Under the pieces are notes generated by a model. It saw only the letters and a list, made by a program, of their open reading frames with translations, searched no databases and was not told where the DNA came from. 6,920 nucleotides of DNA, taken from an uncultured Oscillospiraceae bacterium. GTDB lineage: Bacteria; Bacillota_A; Clostridia; Oscillospirales; Oscillospiraceae. Shown in pieces: positions 1-6,682 of the stretch (positions are counted from its first letter, which is position 1; each line of letters opens with the position of its first letter). The stretch covers positions 1 to 6,920 of the forward strand of contig CALWWO010000182.1 of assembly GCA_944385265.1 (NCBI GenBank), written 5' to 3'. The translations under genes were made by a program, and so were the position numbers.

Positions 1-499
1 CGAGCGCAATAAGAAGAACAAAAAACAGCAGAACAAACGCGCCGAGCACGATCCCGCGGTTATGATTAAAAAGCGACGCATAGTAAGCGCCGTCATCATC
101 CGTCATAATACGCACTATCACGCGGTCGCCTTCGTCTAAATCCACATTGAACAGGGCGCTCATATGATTTGTAAGGGTCATTATCTCGCCCTTGTGAGTG
201 CCTGACGTAATCCGTATCTCGAGCTCCTGAGTTCCGATACGTCTTCCCTCGGCGTTTTCATAGTCGGGATATGCGTCATCCTCCAAAACGGCTGTGACAG
301 TGGCCTTTTCGTACACCATCTGGCTTGCGCTTGTCGGTACTTCGCCTTCTACCGGCTGGTTGATGTAAATGGCAAAAGCTATAAGCCCGCATATAGTGGC
401 AGCCATAAAAAGCAGACCGAAAAGTGTTTTCGGCTGCTTTATGCCATTTTTAACGGTGTTAATATCTTTACTTAATTTCTCCTTTAACTTTGCTGACAT
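1..499 (-). CDS. YibE/F-family membrane protein, N-terminal part (runs off the left edge)
   Basis: The reading frame is open from an ATG at 499 to the window edge, giving the first 166 residues. The start is supported by AAGGGG seven bases upstream. Residues 1-27 are basic and cytoplasmic-looking (MSAKLKEKLSKDINTVK). Residues 28-45 form a membrane segment or uncleaved signal anchor. Residues about 60-147 form a soluble beta-rich domain containing ITSGTHKGEIMTLTNHMS and DEGDRVIVRI, the pattern that precedes the membrane bundle in YibE/F proteins. A second membrane segment starts near residue 149 (GIVLGAFVLLFFVLLIAL) and is cut by the edge. Full family members have several more membrane segments, so over half of the protein is missing. 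The biochemical role of YibE/F is not established; a transport role is often guessed. Family assignment comes from the extracellular domain pattern plus topology. No convincing promoter was found upstream. Confidence 0.75.
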   Translation of the reverse strand, partial: MSAKLKEKLSKDINTVKNGIKQPKTLFGLLFMAATICGLIAFAIYINQPVEGEVPTSASQMVYEKATVTAVLEDDAYPDYENAEGRRIGTQELEIRITSGTHKGEIMTLTNHMSALFNVDLDEGDRVIVRIMTDDDGAYYASLFNHNRGIVLGAFVLLFFVLLIAL

Positions 500-740
500 A
501 TGCTTTCCCCTTCGGATTTACCGCTTTCCATGTTATAACGCCATATATGTCAAATACGTGCCGCGCCGCCGTACATATGCGGGCGTACATATGAAAACAG
601 GATATTTTTCAAACTAAATTTTATATTCGCGCTCTTTTTTACGCTATCACACCTGGTGAAAATCCATGTAAAATTTCAGGAGCGCAAAGTAAATTCACAT
701 TAATTTTAAGTGTGCAAGGTAAAATAACTGTCGGCTTCGC
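500..740. other. AT-rich intergenic stretch upstream of the YibE/F gene
   Basis: No credible gene is present; open frames crossing this stretch are short, lack ribosome binding sites and run through the palindrome to its right. On the minus strand it must contain the YibE/F promoter. A perfect TTGACA lies about 50 bp before the start codon, but the nearest TATAAC is only 10 bp from it, so I do not call a promoter. Small repeats are visible: CGTACATATG twice (570-579 and 584-593) and a looser pair, GCGCAAAGTAAA (682-693) and GTGCAAGGTAAA (712-723), 30 bp apart. CACCTGGTG at 650-658 is a small palindrome. Confidence 0.6.
570..593. repeat. Two direct copies of CGTACATATG, possible operator
   Basis: The 10-base sequence CGTACATATG occurs at 570-579 and 584-593, separated by CGGG, so the repeat period is 14 bp. 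Each copy contains the CATATG palindrome. The pair lies about 70-95 bp upstream of the YibE/F start codon, where an operator could sit. The regulatory role is inference; the repeat itself is exact. Confidence 0.35.
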
Positions 741-784
741 AAAAAATCTCCGTATCCACGAATATTCGTGGATACGGAGATTTT
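741..784 (-). terminator. Intrinsic terminator, perfect 42-bp palindrome
   Basis: Positions 743-784 form a perfect 42-bp inverted repeat centred on AATATT (arms AAAATCTCCGTATCCACGAA and its complement). Read on the minus strand, the hairpin is followed by six T residues (complement of 741-746). It lies about 50 bp after the stop codon of the 194-residue protein gene, so it should end that transcript before the YibE/F gene. The plus-strand copy ends in only four T residues before ATAATC, so termination should be stronger on the minus strand. Confidence 0.8.
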
Positions 785-837
785 ATAATCACAATATTAT
801 GCTGCGGGCACGATATTCAGCGCTTGCCGCTATGCGC

Positions 838-1422
838 TTATATATCGCCGTCCGTCTCTGCTTGCAGCTTCCCATTTTTTATTTTGAATACGATATATGA
901 CCTTCCGTTTATATATCTTTCTTCACCAAAGCAGAACACTGGCATCATTGGAAAGGGCTGTTCGGGTGACGCCGATATCGCCAGATATTCCGCGCCGCCG
1001 CTTTTCATTGCAAGTGCGGACGGCAGATTCCGGCAGGCTTCCGCTATATCCTTATCCTCAAACAGATGCGAGGCGTCCGTTATCCGCCTCCACACGCCGT
1101 CCGAGCTCTCTTTCATCTGTTTTTCCGCCGACGGCACAGAGCTTGCGGCTCTGAGTTCAAAGCCATCTATTTCCGTAATCCCCCGGTAAGTAAGCTCCTT
1201 TTTGCTGACTGTCTTTTTAAGGCGCAGCCGTCCGCGTTCCGGCACAGCTATTCCTATCGGCGCCGCCGCTCTTCCCTGTATGCAGTATAGCCTATATATC
1301 TTTTCATCGACTATTTTGCACTGCATATCAAATTTTACACGTATGCCGTCGTCGTTTACATAAGCTTCCCCTATGCTTTCACCCTCAAACATCACATTAT
1401 ATGTCCCGCTCAAACTTTTCAT
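838..1422 (-). CDS. Uncharacterised 194-residue protein downstream of the deacetylase
   Basis: I do not recognise a named domain. The protein has no signal peptide or membrane segment and is predicted to be cytoplasmic. The N-terminal half (residues about 1-85) looks beta-rich, with the pattern GTYNVMFEGESIGEAYVNDDGIRVKFDMQC, then KIYRLYCIQG, then IGIAVPERGRLRLKKTVSKKEL. My impression is that this resembles a recurrent clostridial hypothetical family in which a small-molecule-like read-out domain is followed by a variable tail. The C-terminal part (100-194) contains an Asp/Glu/Lys-rich segment (FEDKDIAEACRNL) and a closing pair of predicted strands (RSYIVFKIKNGKLQ). The ATG at 1422 is preceded by GGGGA with a spacing of about six bases. 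The gene is 76 bp downstream of the deacetylase with no terminator between them, so the two are probably co-transcribed. The terminator at 741-784 ends the unit. The frame is intact; function is unknown. Confidence 0.7.
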   Translation of the reverse strand: MKSLSGTYNVMFEGESIGEAYVNDDGIRVKFDMQCKIVDEKIYRLYCIQGRAAAPIGIAVPERGRLRLKKTVSKKELTYRGITEIDGFELRAASSVPSAEKQMKESSDGVWRRITDASHLFEDKDIAEACRNLPSALAMKSGGAEYLAISASPEQPFPMMPVFCFGEERYINGRSYIVFKIKNGKLQAETDGDI

Positions 1423-1498
1423 CTTATTCCCCGTTTCCGCGCTAAATATGATCTATCCGCCCCCTGCCGGTGGCAATTCCCGACGATGTCGCCGTTTT

Positions 1499-2281
1499 CT
1501 ATCCGATAGCTTTTTGCCGTCCCGTATGGTCAATCGTATAGTTATCCTTTATTATGAGTTCGCTTACCGGCACGATCTCATACCCTGCACCGAGCAGATA
1601 ATCCAAAACATCTGGCAGTGCCTCCGGCGTATTTTCTGCGCCGCTGTGAAACAGCACAATGCTGCCGGCTACAGCTCTCGATATCACCCGCTCCGTTATC
1701 TCAGCTGCGCTGAGATTTTTCCAATCCAGGGAATCTACGTCCCACTGGATGGCATACATCCCCATGGAATTTACCGCCGCTATCACATGGTCGTCATATT
1801 CTCCGTATGGCGCGCGGAGCATCGTGGGGCGTTTTCCCGTTATCTCTTCCACCTTATCGTTACATGCATTTACGTCCGCTATTATCTCATCCGTTCCGAG
1901 AGACGCGTAATGAGCGTGACTGTCGGAATGGTTCATTATCTCATGACCGGCGTCTGACAGCGCTTTTAGAGATTTAGGATATTTATCTACCCAATCACCC
2001 ACTACGAAAAATGTTACTTTAAGCCCATATCTGTCAAGTATATCTATAAGCTCTTCTATATCCTCGTTATCCCACGCCGCGTTAAATGTAAGAGCTACTT
2101 TTTTACTTTCGGTCTCTACACTGTATATCGGCAAAAGCCGTGTCGTAGCTGTCACTCCCACTATTGCGGGGCAGTTTACGGCATAAAAAATAAGCGCTAT
2201 AAGCAGCACGAAGCCTATTATCTGCGCACGCCGACTTATTACAAGGACGGCGCTTATCCCTTTTTTGCGTTTCTCTTCCAT
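1499..2281 (-). CDS. Membrane-anchored polysaccharide deacetylase (NodB/CE4 fold), base Asp replaced by Asn
   Basis: A 260-residue CE4-family protein predicted to remove acetyl groups from cell-wall or spore glycans outside the membrane. Residues 1-20 are basic and 21-37 are a membrane segment, so it is anchored by its N-terminus. The NodB domain covers about 60-245. Motifs: TFNAAWDNED at 65-74 (motif 1), HSDSH at 118-122 (metal His pair), RAPYG at 156-160, DVDSLDW at 181-187, and LFHSG at 210-214 with the catalytic-type His212. Motif 1 normally reads TFDD or, in clostridial relatives, TFDAAW; here the base position is Asn67. The metal Asp could be supplied by Asp71 or Asp74. The start chosen is the ATG at 2281, preceded by AAAGGAG at eight bases; an in-frame GTG at 2317 adds 12 residues but has no ribosome binding site. 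Overall architecture resembles PdaB-type sporulation deacetylases, but the exact substrate is not determinable here. Confidence 0.9.
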   Translation of the reverse strand: MEEKRKKGISAVLVISRRAQIIGFVLLIALIFYAVNCPAIVGVTATTRLLPIYSVETESKKVALTFNAAWDNEDIEELIDILDRYGLKVTFFVVGDWVDKYPKSLKALSDAGHEIMNHSDSHAHYASLGTDEIIADVNACNDKVEEITGKRPTMLRAPYGEYDDHVIAAVNSMGMYAIQWDVDSLDWKNLSAAEITERVISRAVAGSIVLFHSGAENTPEALPDVLDYLLGAGYEIVPVSELIIKDNYTIDHTGRQKAIG

Positions 2282-2303
2282 CCTGCTCACTCCTTTTACT
2301 ATA

Positions 2304-2332
2304 ACTTTATGTTCCACGCACGCGCAGTATGT
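2304..2332 (-). promoter_or_regulatory. Possible promoter of the deacetylase, weakly sigma-E-like
   Basis: On the minus strand CATAAAGT (2311-2304) matches the sporulation sigma-E -10 consensus CATACANT at all but one position. Fourteen bases upstream lies ACATACT (2332-2326), a partial match to the sigma-E -35 element. As a sigma-A promoter the same area offers only TGGACA, an 18-bp spacer and CATAAA. Transcription would start about 17 bases before the start codon, just ahead of the ribosome binding site. This is a consensus match only; the leader would be very short. Confidence 0.25.
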
Positions 2333-2372
2333 CCAAAAAATACCCTCTAAAATGCAATCTGTAGACTAACGC

Positions 2373-2386
2373 CGCGCAAACGCGCG
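2373..2386. promoter_or_regulatory. Small GC inverted repeat next to the SDR promoter
   Basis: CGCGC (2373-2377) and GCGCG (2382-2386) are separated by AAAC and lie just upstream of the -35 box at 2392. The placement would suit an operator or activator site, but the repeat is short and could be chance. Confidence 0.25.
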
Positions 2387-2391
2387 AAACG

Positions 2392-2420
2392 TAGACAGCA
2401 GCTTGCCACCGTGGTATAAT
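2392..2420 (+). promoter_or_regulatory. Sigma-A promoter of the SDR gene
   Basis: The -35 box is TAGACA (2392-2397, one mismatch to TTGACA). The spacer is 17 bp and the -10 box is a perfect TATAAT (2415-2420), preceded by TGG to give an extended -10 (TGGTATAAT). Transcription should begin near 2427, leaving a leader of about 50 bases before the ATG at 2476. This is the best promoter in the window and implies constitutive or strong vegetative expression unless a repressor intervenes. Confidence 0.8.
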
Positions 2421-2475
2421 TTAATTGATAAAGTAAACAATACGTCGCTGCTGTTAAATAAAAGGAGTGAGCATT

Positions 2476-3483
2476 ATGAAAGAGGTCTATATCATAACAG
2501 GCGCGACAGGCTTTTTGGGAAACAATATCATAAGGGAGCTTCAAAAATTCAAGGACGCCGAGATCAGAGCGCTTGTCTTGCCGGGTGACAGAACCCCGTC
2601 TCTTGCAGGTCTGAATTGCCGGATATATCACGGCGACGTCACAAGAAAAGATACTCTTGATGAAATATTCCGCACAGAAGACGGCGCAGAAATTTTTGTT
2701 ATACACTGCGCCGCCGTCGTATATATCAAATCAAAGCCGAATCCCGCCGTTTATGAGGTCAATGTAAACGGCACAAAAAATGTAATCGAAAAAGTATTGG
2801 AGAAAAACGCTAAACTCGTCTATGTCAGCAGTGTCCACGCTATACCGGAGCGTCCGGACCGTCAAGTGATAATAGAAACAAAAGATTTTGACCCTGATAA
2901 GGTCGAGGGGGATTACGCTAAAACAAAGGCTGAGATTGCAAATTATATACTTAAAACAGTGGAGACCGAAAATCTTGACGCATGCATCGTGCATCCATCC
3001 GGCATGATCGGACCGTATGATTTTGGCAGCAGCCATCTCACCCAGCTCATCATAGACTGCGCGAGCGGACGCCTAAAAGCGTGCGTCAACGGCGGCTATG
3101 ATTTCGTCGATGTAAGAGACGTGACCGATGGGATATTAAGCGCATGCCGCCACGGTAAAAAGGGAGAATGCTACATCCTATCAAACAGGTATTTCGAGGT
3201 GCGAGAACTGCTCGATACAATAGCAGAGACGCTAGGCATCGGAAAGATCAAAACAGTACTTCCGATGTGGCTTGCAAGGCTGACAGCCCCCTTGTCCGAG
3301 ATATATTATTCTGTGCTGAAAAGACCGCCTCTTTACACGAGATATTCCCTGTACACTTTGACGTCAAATGCAAATTTCTCGAATGAAAAAGCGAAAAGAG
3401 AACTTGGCTATAAAACGCGGGATATACGGGAAACAATTCGCGACACCGTAAAATGGCTGAGAGAAGAGGGCAGGATAAAGTGA
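2476..3483 (+). CDS. NAD(P)-dependent extended SDR, epimerase/dehydratase or reductase type
   Basis: A soluble 335-residue protein of the extended short-chain dehydrogenase/reductase family, which acts on nucleotide sugars, dihydroflavonol-like ketones or lipid-linked substrates. The dinucleotide-binding loop is TGATGFLG (8-15), with Asp54 in HGDV where the adenine ring is usually contacted. The catalytic Ser is in VYVSSV (Ser118/119), followed by Tyr147 and Lys151 in YAKTK. Further family marks are HPSGMIGP (173-180) and NGGYDFVDVRDVTDGI (205-220). The pattern is closest to the dihydroflavonol reductase/HpnA-like branch, but the substrate loop (260-300, rich in Tyr, Leu and Pro) is not diagnostic. 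The ATG at 2476 is used: AAAGGAG lies eight bases upstream, and an upstream in-frame GTG at 2467 falls inside that site. The gene is monocistronic, with its own promoter and a terminator 55 bases after the stop. It is the only plus-strand gene here. Confidence 0.9.
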   Translation: MKEVYIITGATGFLGNNIIRELQKFKDAEIRALVLPGDRTPSLAGLNCRIYHGDVTRKDTLDEIFRTEDGAEIFVIHCAAVVYIKSKPNPAVYEVNVNGTKNVIEKVLEKNAKLVYVSSVHAIPERPDRQVIIETKDFDPDKVEGDYAKTKAEIANYILKTVETENLDACIVHPSGMIGPYDFGSSHLTQLIIDCASGRLKACVNGGYDFVDVRDVTDGILSACRHGKKGECYILSNRYFEVRELLDTIAETLGIGKIKTVLPMWLARLTAPLSEIYYSVLKRPPLYTRYSLYTLTSNANFSNEKAKRELGYKTRDIRETIRDTVKWLREEGRIK

Positions 3484-3537
3484 CAACGGCTGTTCGAGGC
3501 AGCGAATATTTTTTCCGTATTCCGATTTTATAAAAGC

Positions 3538-3576
3538 AAAAAAGCTTCCGCAGATATAATCTGCGGAAGCTTTTTT
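3538..3576. terminator. Bidirectional terminator shared by the SDR and HIT genes
   Basis: The arms AAAAAAGCTTCCGCAGAT (3538-3555) and its exact complement (3559-3576) flank a three-base loop. The stem is 18 bp, with a T6 run at the 3' side on both strands. It lies between the convergent stop codons at 3483 and 3608 and should end both transcripts. Confidence 0.93.
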
Positions 3577-3607
3577 GTGCGCTTTTTAGGCGTCACGTTT
3601 ACTGTTT

Positions 3608-3943
3608 TTATACGAGTTTCTCGCCCATGCTCTTGCCGCCGAGCACATGGAAATGCAGATGCTCAACGCTTTGTCCCGCATCCGGACCGCAGTTTGAGAT
3701 TATCCTGTACCCATTTGAAAGTCCCTGCTCCGCGGCGAGTTTGGGAATAACCTCAAAGCATTTTGCGACGAGCTCTGAATTTTCCGCCGTTATTTTTCCG
3801 ACAGATTCGATATGCTGCTTCGGTATCACCAGAAAATGCACCGGCGCCTGCGGATTTATGTCGCGGAACGCATACACATATTCGTCCTCATACAGGCACT
3901 GTGACGGTATATTGCCATTTATTATTTCGCAGAAAACACACAT
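3608..3943 (-). CDS. HIT-family (Hint-branch) nucleotide hydrolase
   Basis: A complete 111-residue cytoplasmic protein of the histidine triad family, which hydrolyses nucleoside phosphoramidates and, in Hint enzymes, aminoacyl-AMPs. The signature HLHFHVL is at 95-101, and the middle His97 is the expected nucleophile. Cys2, Cys5 and His44 match the structural zinc site seen in many bacterial HIT proteins, with the fourth ligand from the triad region. Other family marks are FRDINPQAPVHFLVIPKQH (26-44), the nucleotide-contacting Asn84, and GQSVEHLH. Length is typical for the family. The ATG at 3943 is preceded by TAGGAGGG with a spacing of seven bases, the strongest ribosome binding site in the window. 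It follows alaS by 47 bp on the same strand with no terminator between, so the two are probably co-transcribed; the bidirectional terminator follows about 30 bp after its stop. Confidence 0.95.
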   Translation of the reverse strand: MCVFCEIINGNIPSQCLYEDEYVYAFRDINPQAPVHFLVIPKQHIESVGKITAENSELVAKCFEVIPKLAAEQGLSNGYRIISNCGPDAGQSVEHLHFHVLGGKSMGEKLV

Positions 3944-3990
3944 ATTTTTACCCTCCTATAAATCATATGCCAGTTTTTGATGTCCGGCTC

Positions 3991-6630
3991 TCAGCCCAGC
4001 TTTTCAAGCACGAAATTGTCTACCGACGCAAGCGCATCGTCGAGCTTCGACATATCGTGCCCGCCGCCCATCGCGCTCTGCGGCTTACCGCCGCCGCTTC
4101 CGCCGCATACGGACGCCACTTTTTTCATTAGCTCTCCCGCTTTGACGCCGCGTTCTATTGCGTTTTTGCCGCAGGCGGCAAACAGCGTTATCTTATCGTC
4201 TTTCGTCGAGGCTATTACAGCCACTATATTATCGTCCCTGTCGCGCAGGAAATCGCCCGTTTTGCGCAGGTCGTCCGCCGTCATATCGCCTCTCGTCGCA
4301 GTGACTACTTTTAGCCCGCCGACATTTTTGGCCGCGAACAGGAAATTTTCGACCTCTCCCGCACGGAGCTTTGCATGGAGCTTTTCCATATCCTGACGTA
4401 TCTCGCGCATCTCCTGCATATACGCCTGCGCCTTGTGGACGAGCTCTGCCGGCGTGGTTTTCATCGCCTGCGCCGCCTGATTCACCATCATCTCGAGCTG
4501 TTCCGACTGCTTTATGAACAGCTTTCCCGTGACCGCCTCTATGCGGCGGACGCCGGAGGCAACGGAAAACTCGCTCATTATGCGGAACGGACCGATCTTT
4601 GCCGTATCGTTTACATGAGTTCCGCCGCAGAGCTCTATCGATTCACCGCCCATGTTTACGACGCGCACCGTATCGCCGTATTTTTCTCCGAACAGCGCCA
4701 TCGCGCCGAGCTTTTTCGCCTCGTCTATCGGCATTTCCGTTATCGTAACGTCAAGCCCGTCGAGTATCAGGTCGCGCACTATCGCTGTGACTTTCGCCAG
4801 TTCCTCCGCCGTCATTGCGGAGAAGTGCGTGAAGTCAAAACGGAGCTTATCTGGCTCTACGAGCGATCCGGACTGGTGTACATGGTCGCCAAGCACGTCG
4901 CGCAGCGCCTTTTGCAGCAGGTGCGTCGCCGAATGGGCCCGCATGAGCGCGCGGCGGCGCTCTTCGTCGACAGAGGCTGTTACTTCGTCGCCGATATTGA
5001 GCTCGCCCGACACCATTTTGCCGTAGTGCAGGAACTTGCCGCCCTTATCCTTCTGAACGTCGGTGACTTCAAAGACTGCGCCGTCTGACGTGATCTTCCC
5101 TTTATCAGCCGACTGACCGCCGCTTTCCGCGTAAAACGGCGTTTTATCGAGGACGACGATACCCTCCTTACCAGCGCTGATTGACGAGCACAGCTCTCCA
5201 TCGGTGACCATGGCGAGTATTTTCCCGCTGCCCGTCATCGTGTCGTACCCTGTAAACTCCGTCGGCGTTGAATCAAGGTTTAGATCGATCCCAGCCCACG
5301 CGAGGTCGCCGAGCGCCGCTCTCGCCGTTCTGGCGCGCGTTCTCTGCTCCTCCATCAGCTTGTCAAACGCTTCGCGGTCTACGGTCATTCCCTGCTCCTC
5401 CACGATCTCTATCGTGATATCGATCGGGAATCCGTATGTGTCGTACAGCTTGAACGCGTCCGCCCCTGAAAAGACAGTCTCGTTTTTTGCCTTATGCTCT
5501 TCAATAAGACCGTTTAAGATCGCCATGCCGCCGTCGATCGTCTTGCCGAAATTCTCTTCCTCTATCTTTATGACACGCGTTATATAGTCGCGCTTTTCGA
5601 CGAGATCGGGGTATGCGCCCTTATTCTCCTCGATAACCGTGTCACATACAGCGTACAAAAACGGTTCGTTTACACCGAGGAGCTTCCCGTGACGAGATGC
5701 TCTCCTAAGCAGGCGGCGCAGGACATAGCCCCTGCCCTCGTTTGACGGGAGGACGCCGTCGCATATCATCATCGTAGCTGAGCGTATATGATCCGTTATG
5801 ACGCGCAGCGACACGTCGGTCTTATCGCTCTGCCCATATCTTGCGCCCGTTATCTCCGATACTTTGTTTGTTATATTCATAACGGTGTCGACGTCGAACA
5901 ACGAATCGACGCCCTGGCACACAACGGCGAGCCGCTCTAACCCCATGCCGGTGTCTATATTTTTCTGCGCAAGCTCCGTATAATGGTTATTTCCGTCGTT
6001 ATTAAACTGCGAAAATACGTTGTTCCAGACCTCCATATATCTATCGCAGTCGCAGCCGACGGTGCAATCCGGCTTGCCGCAGCCGTATTCCGGTCCGCGG
6101 TCATAATACACCTCGGAGCACGGACCGCACGGACCTGAGCCGTGCTCCCAGAAATTGTCCTCCTTGCCGAAGCGGAATATCCGCTCCGCCGGTATGCCGA
6201 TCTCCTTGTTCCAGATCTCGAACGCCTCGTCGTCGTCCTCATAAACCGACGGGTAAAGCCTGTCGGGATCGATACCGACCCAGTCGGGAGAGGTGAGAAA
6301 TTCCCAGCAGAAGGCTATCGCCTCGTGCTTGAAATAATCTCCGAACGAAAAGTTGCCCAACATTTCAAAATACGTCCCGTGGCGGGCTGTTTTGCCGATA
6401 TTTTCGATATCTCCGGTGCGGATACACTTCTGGCACGTCGTGACCCTGCGGCGCGGCGGCTCCTGCTCGCCTGTGAACCACGGCTTCATCGGCGCCATGC
6501 CTGAATTTATGAGCAGCAGCGACGCGTCGTTCTGCGGGATGAGCGAAAAGCTCGGCAAACGGAGATGTCCCTTGCTCTCAAAATATGACAAAAACATCTC
6601 TCTAAGTTCGTTTACTCCAAACGGTTTCAT
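3991..6630 (-). CDS. alaS: Alanyl-tRNA synthetase
   Basis: A cytoplasmic enzyme of 879 residues that charges tRNA-Ala and clears mischarged Ser/Gly-tRNA. The class II catalytic core is N-terminal: INSGMAPMKPWF (41-52), motif 2 GTYFEMLGNFSF (85-96), motif 3 GMGLER (228-233). A Cys-rich insertion (Cys184, 189, 193, 195) matches the bacterial GCGKPxC...GCDCDR pattern. The editing domain has HSATH (566-570) and CGGTH (668-672), giving the four zinc ligands His566, His570, Cys668 and His672. A helical linker (about 735-760) leads to the C-Ala domain with the glycine-rich GGSGGGKPQSAMGGG (843-857). All key residues are present, and length is near the E. coli enzyme (876). I place the start at the ATG at 6630: GGAGGAG lies six bases upstream. 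An upstream in-frame TTG at 6645 would read through that ribosome binding site. The HIT gene follows. Confidence 0.98.
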   Translation of the reverse strand: MKPFGVNELREMFLSYFESKGHLRLPSFSLIPQNDASLLLINSGMAPMKPWFTGEQEPPRRRVTTCQKCIRTGDIENIGKTARHGTYFEMLGNFSFGDYFKHEAIAFCWEFLTSPDWVGIDPDRLYPSVYEDDDEAFEIWNKEIGIPAERIFRFGKEDNFWEHGSGPCGPCSEVYYDRGPEYGCGKPDCTVGCDCDRYMEVWNNVFSQFNNDGNNHYTELAQKNIDTGMGLERLAVVCQGVDSLFDVDTVMNITNKVSEITGARYGQSDKTDVSLRVITDHIRSATMMICDGVLPSNEGRGYVLRRLLRRASRHGKLLGVNEPFLYAVCDTVIEENKGAYPDLVEKRDYITRVIKIEEENFGKTIDGGMAILNGLIEEHKAKNETVFSGADAFKLYDTYGFPIDITIEIVEEQGMTVDREAFDKLMEEQRTRARTARAALGDLAWAGIDLNLDSTPTEFTGYDTMTGSGKILAMVTDGELCSSISAGKEGIVVLDKTPFYAESGGQSADKGKITSDGAVFEVTDVQKDKGGKFLHYGKMVSGELNIGDEVTASVDEERRRALMRAHSATHLLQKALRDVLGDHVHQSGSLVEPDKLRFDFTHFSAMTAEELAKVTAIVRDLILDGLDVTITEMPIDEAKKLGAMALFGEKYGDTVRVVNMGGESIELCGGTHVNDTAKIGPFRIMSEFSVASGVRRIEAVTGKLFIKQSEQLEMMVNQAAQAMKTTPAELVHKAQAYMQEMREIRQDMEKLHAKLRAGEVENFLFAAKNVGGLKVVTATRGDMTADDLRKTGDFLRDRDDNIVAVIASTKDDKITLFAACGKNAIERGVKAGELMKKVASVCGGSGGGKPQSAMGGGHDMSKLDDALASVDNFVLEKLG

Positions 6631-6660
6631 ATCATTCTCCTCCAAAAATAAATAAGGCTC

Positions 6661-6681
6661 CGCGCGCTGTCATACGCGCGC
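6661..6681. promoter_or_regulatory. GC-rich inverted repeat just before the alaS ribosome binding site
   Basis: CGCGCG (6661-6666) pairs with CGCGCG (6675-6680) across an eight-base loop. On the minus strand this hairpin precedes the alaS ribosome binding site by about 20 bases and is followed by GAGCC and then a T-rich run (TTATTTATTTTT). A weak attenuator, a mRNA-stabilising hairpin or simply part of the adjacent alternating tract are all possible. The T-run is not contiguous with the stem, so I do not call it a terminator. Confidence 0.3.
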
Positions 6682-6682
6682 A

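Larger units (their letters stand above)
2284..2473. repeat. Identical 15-base leaders at the two divergent starts (inverted pair)
   Basis: TAAAAGGAGTGAGCA occurs on the plus strand at 2459-2473 and on the minus strand at 2298-2284. Each copy ends exactly two bases before the ATG of its own gene, so the SDR and the deacetylase have the same ribosome binding site, spacing and surrounding bases. The two copies form an inverted repeat around the divergent promoter region. Eight to ten of the bases are ordinary ribosome-binding sequence; the remaining identity is more than that function needs. Confidence 0.6.

Noticed and set aside
712..900. 62-codon plus-strand open frame
   Set aside because: It runs through the 42-bp terminator palindrome and into the end of a minus-strand gene; no ribosome binding site.
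1423..1498. Terminator between the deacetylase and the 194-residue protein gene
   Set aside because: Only a 4-bp hairpin (CGAC-ATC-GTCG) without a T-run is present, so read-through is more likely.
1373..1957. 194-codon plus-strand open frame antisense to the deacetylase
   Set aside because: It overlaps conserved NodB motifs on the other strand and shows no domain or ribosome binding site.
2282..2317. GTG start at 2317 for the deacetylase (12 extra residues)
   Set aside because: It has no ribosome binding site, and the extension covers the AAAGGAG site of the ATG at 2281.
4375..5088. 237-codon plus-strand open frame inside alaS
   Set aside because: It is antisense to a fully conserved synthetase gene, has no ribosome binding site, and is Arg/His/Leu-rich as expected for a shadow of GC-rich coding sequence.
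6631..6645. TTG start at 6645 for alaS (five extra residues)
   Set aside because: These codons consist of the GGAGGAG ribosome binding site of the ATG at 6630, whose MKPFGVNELR start fits the family better.
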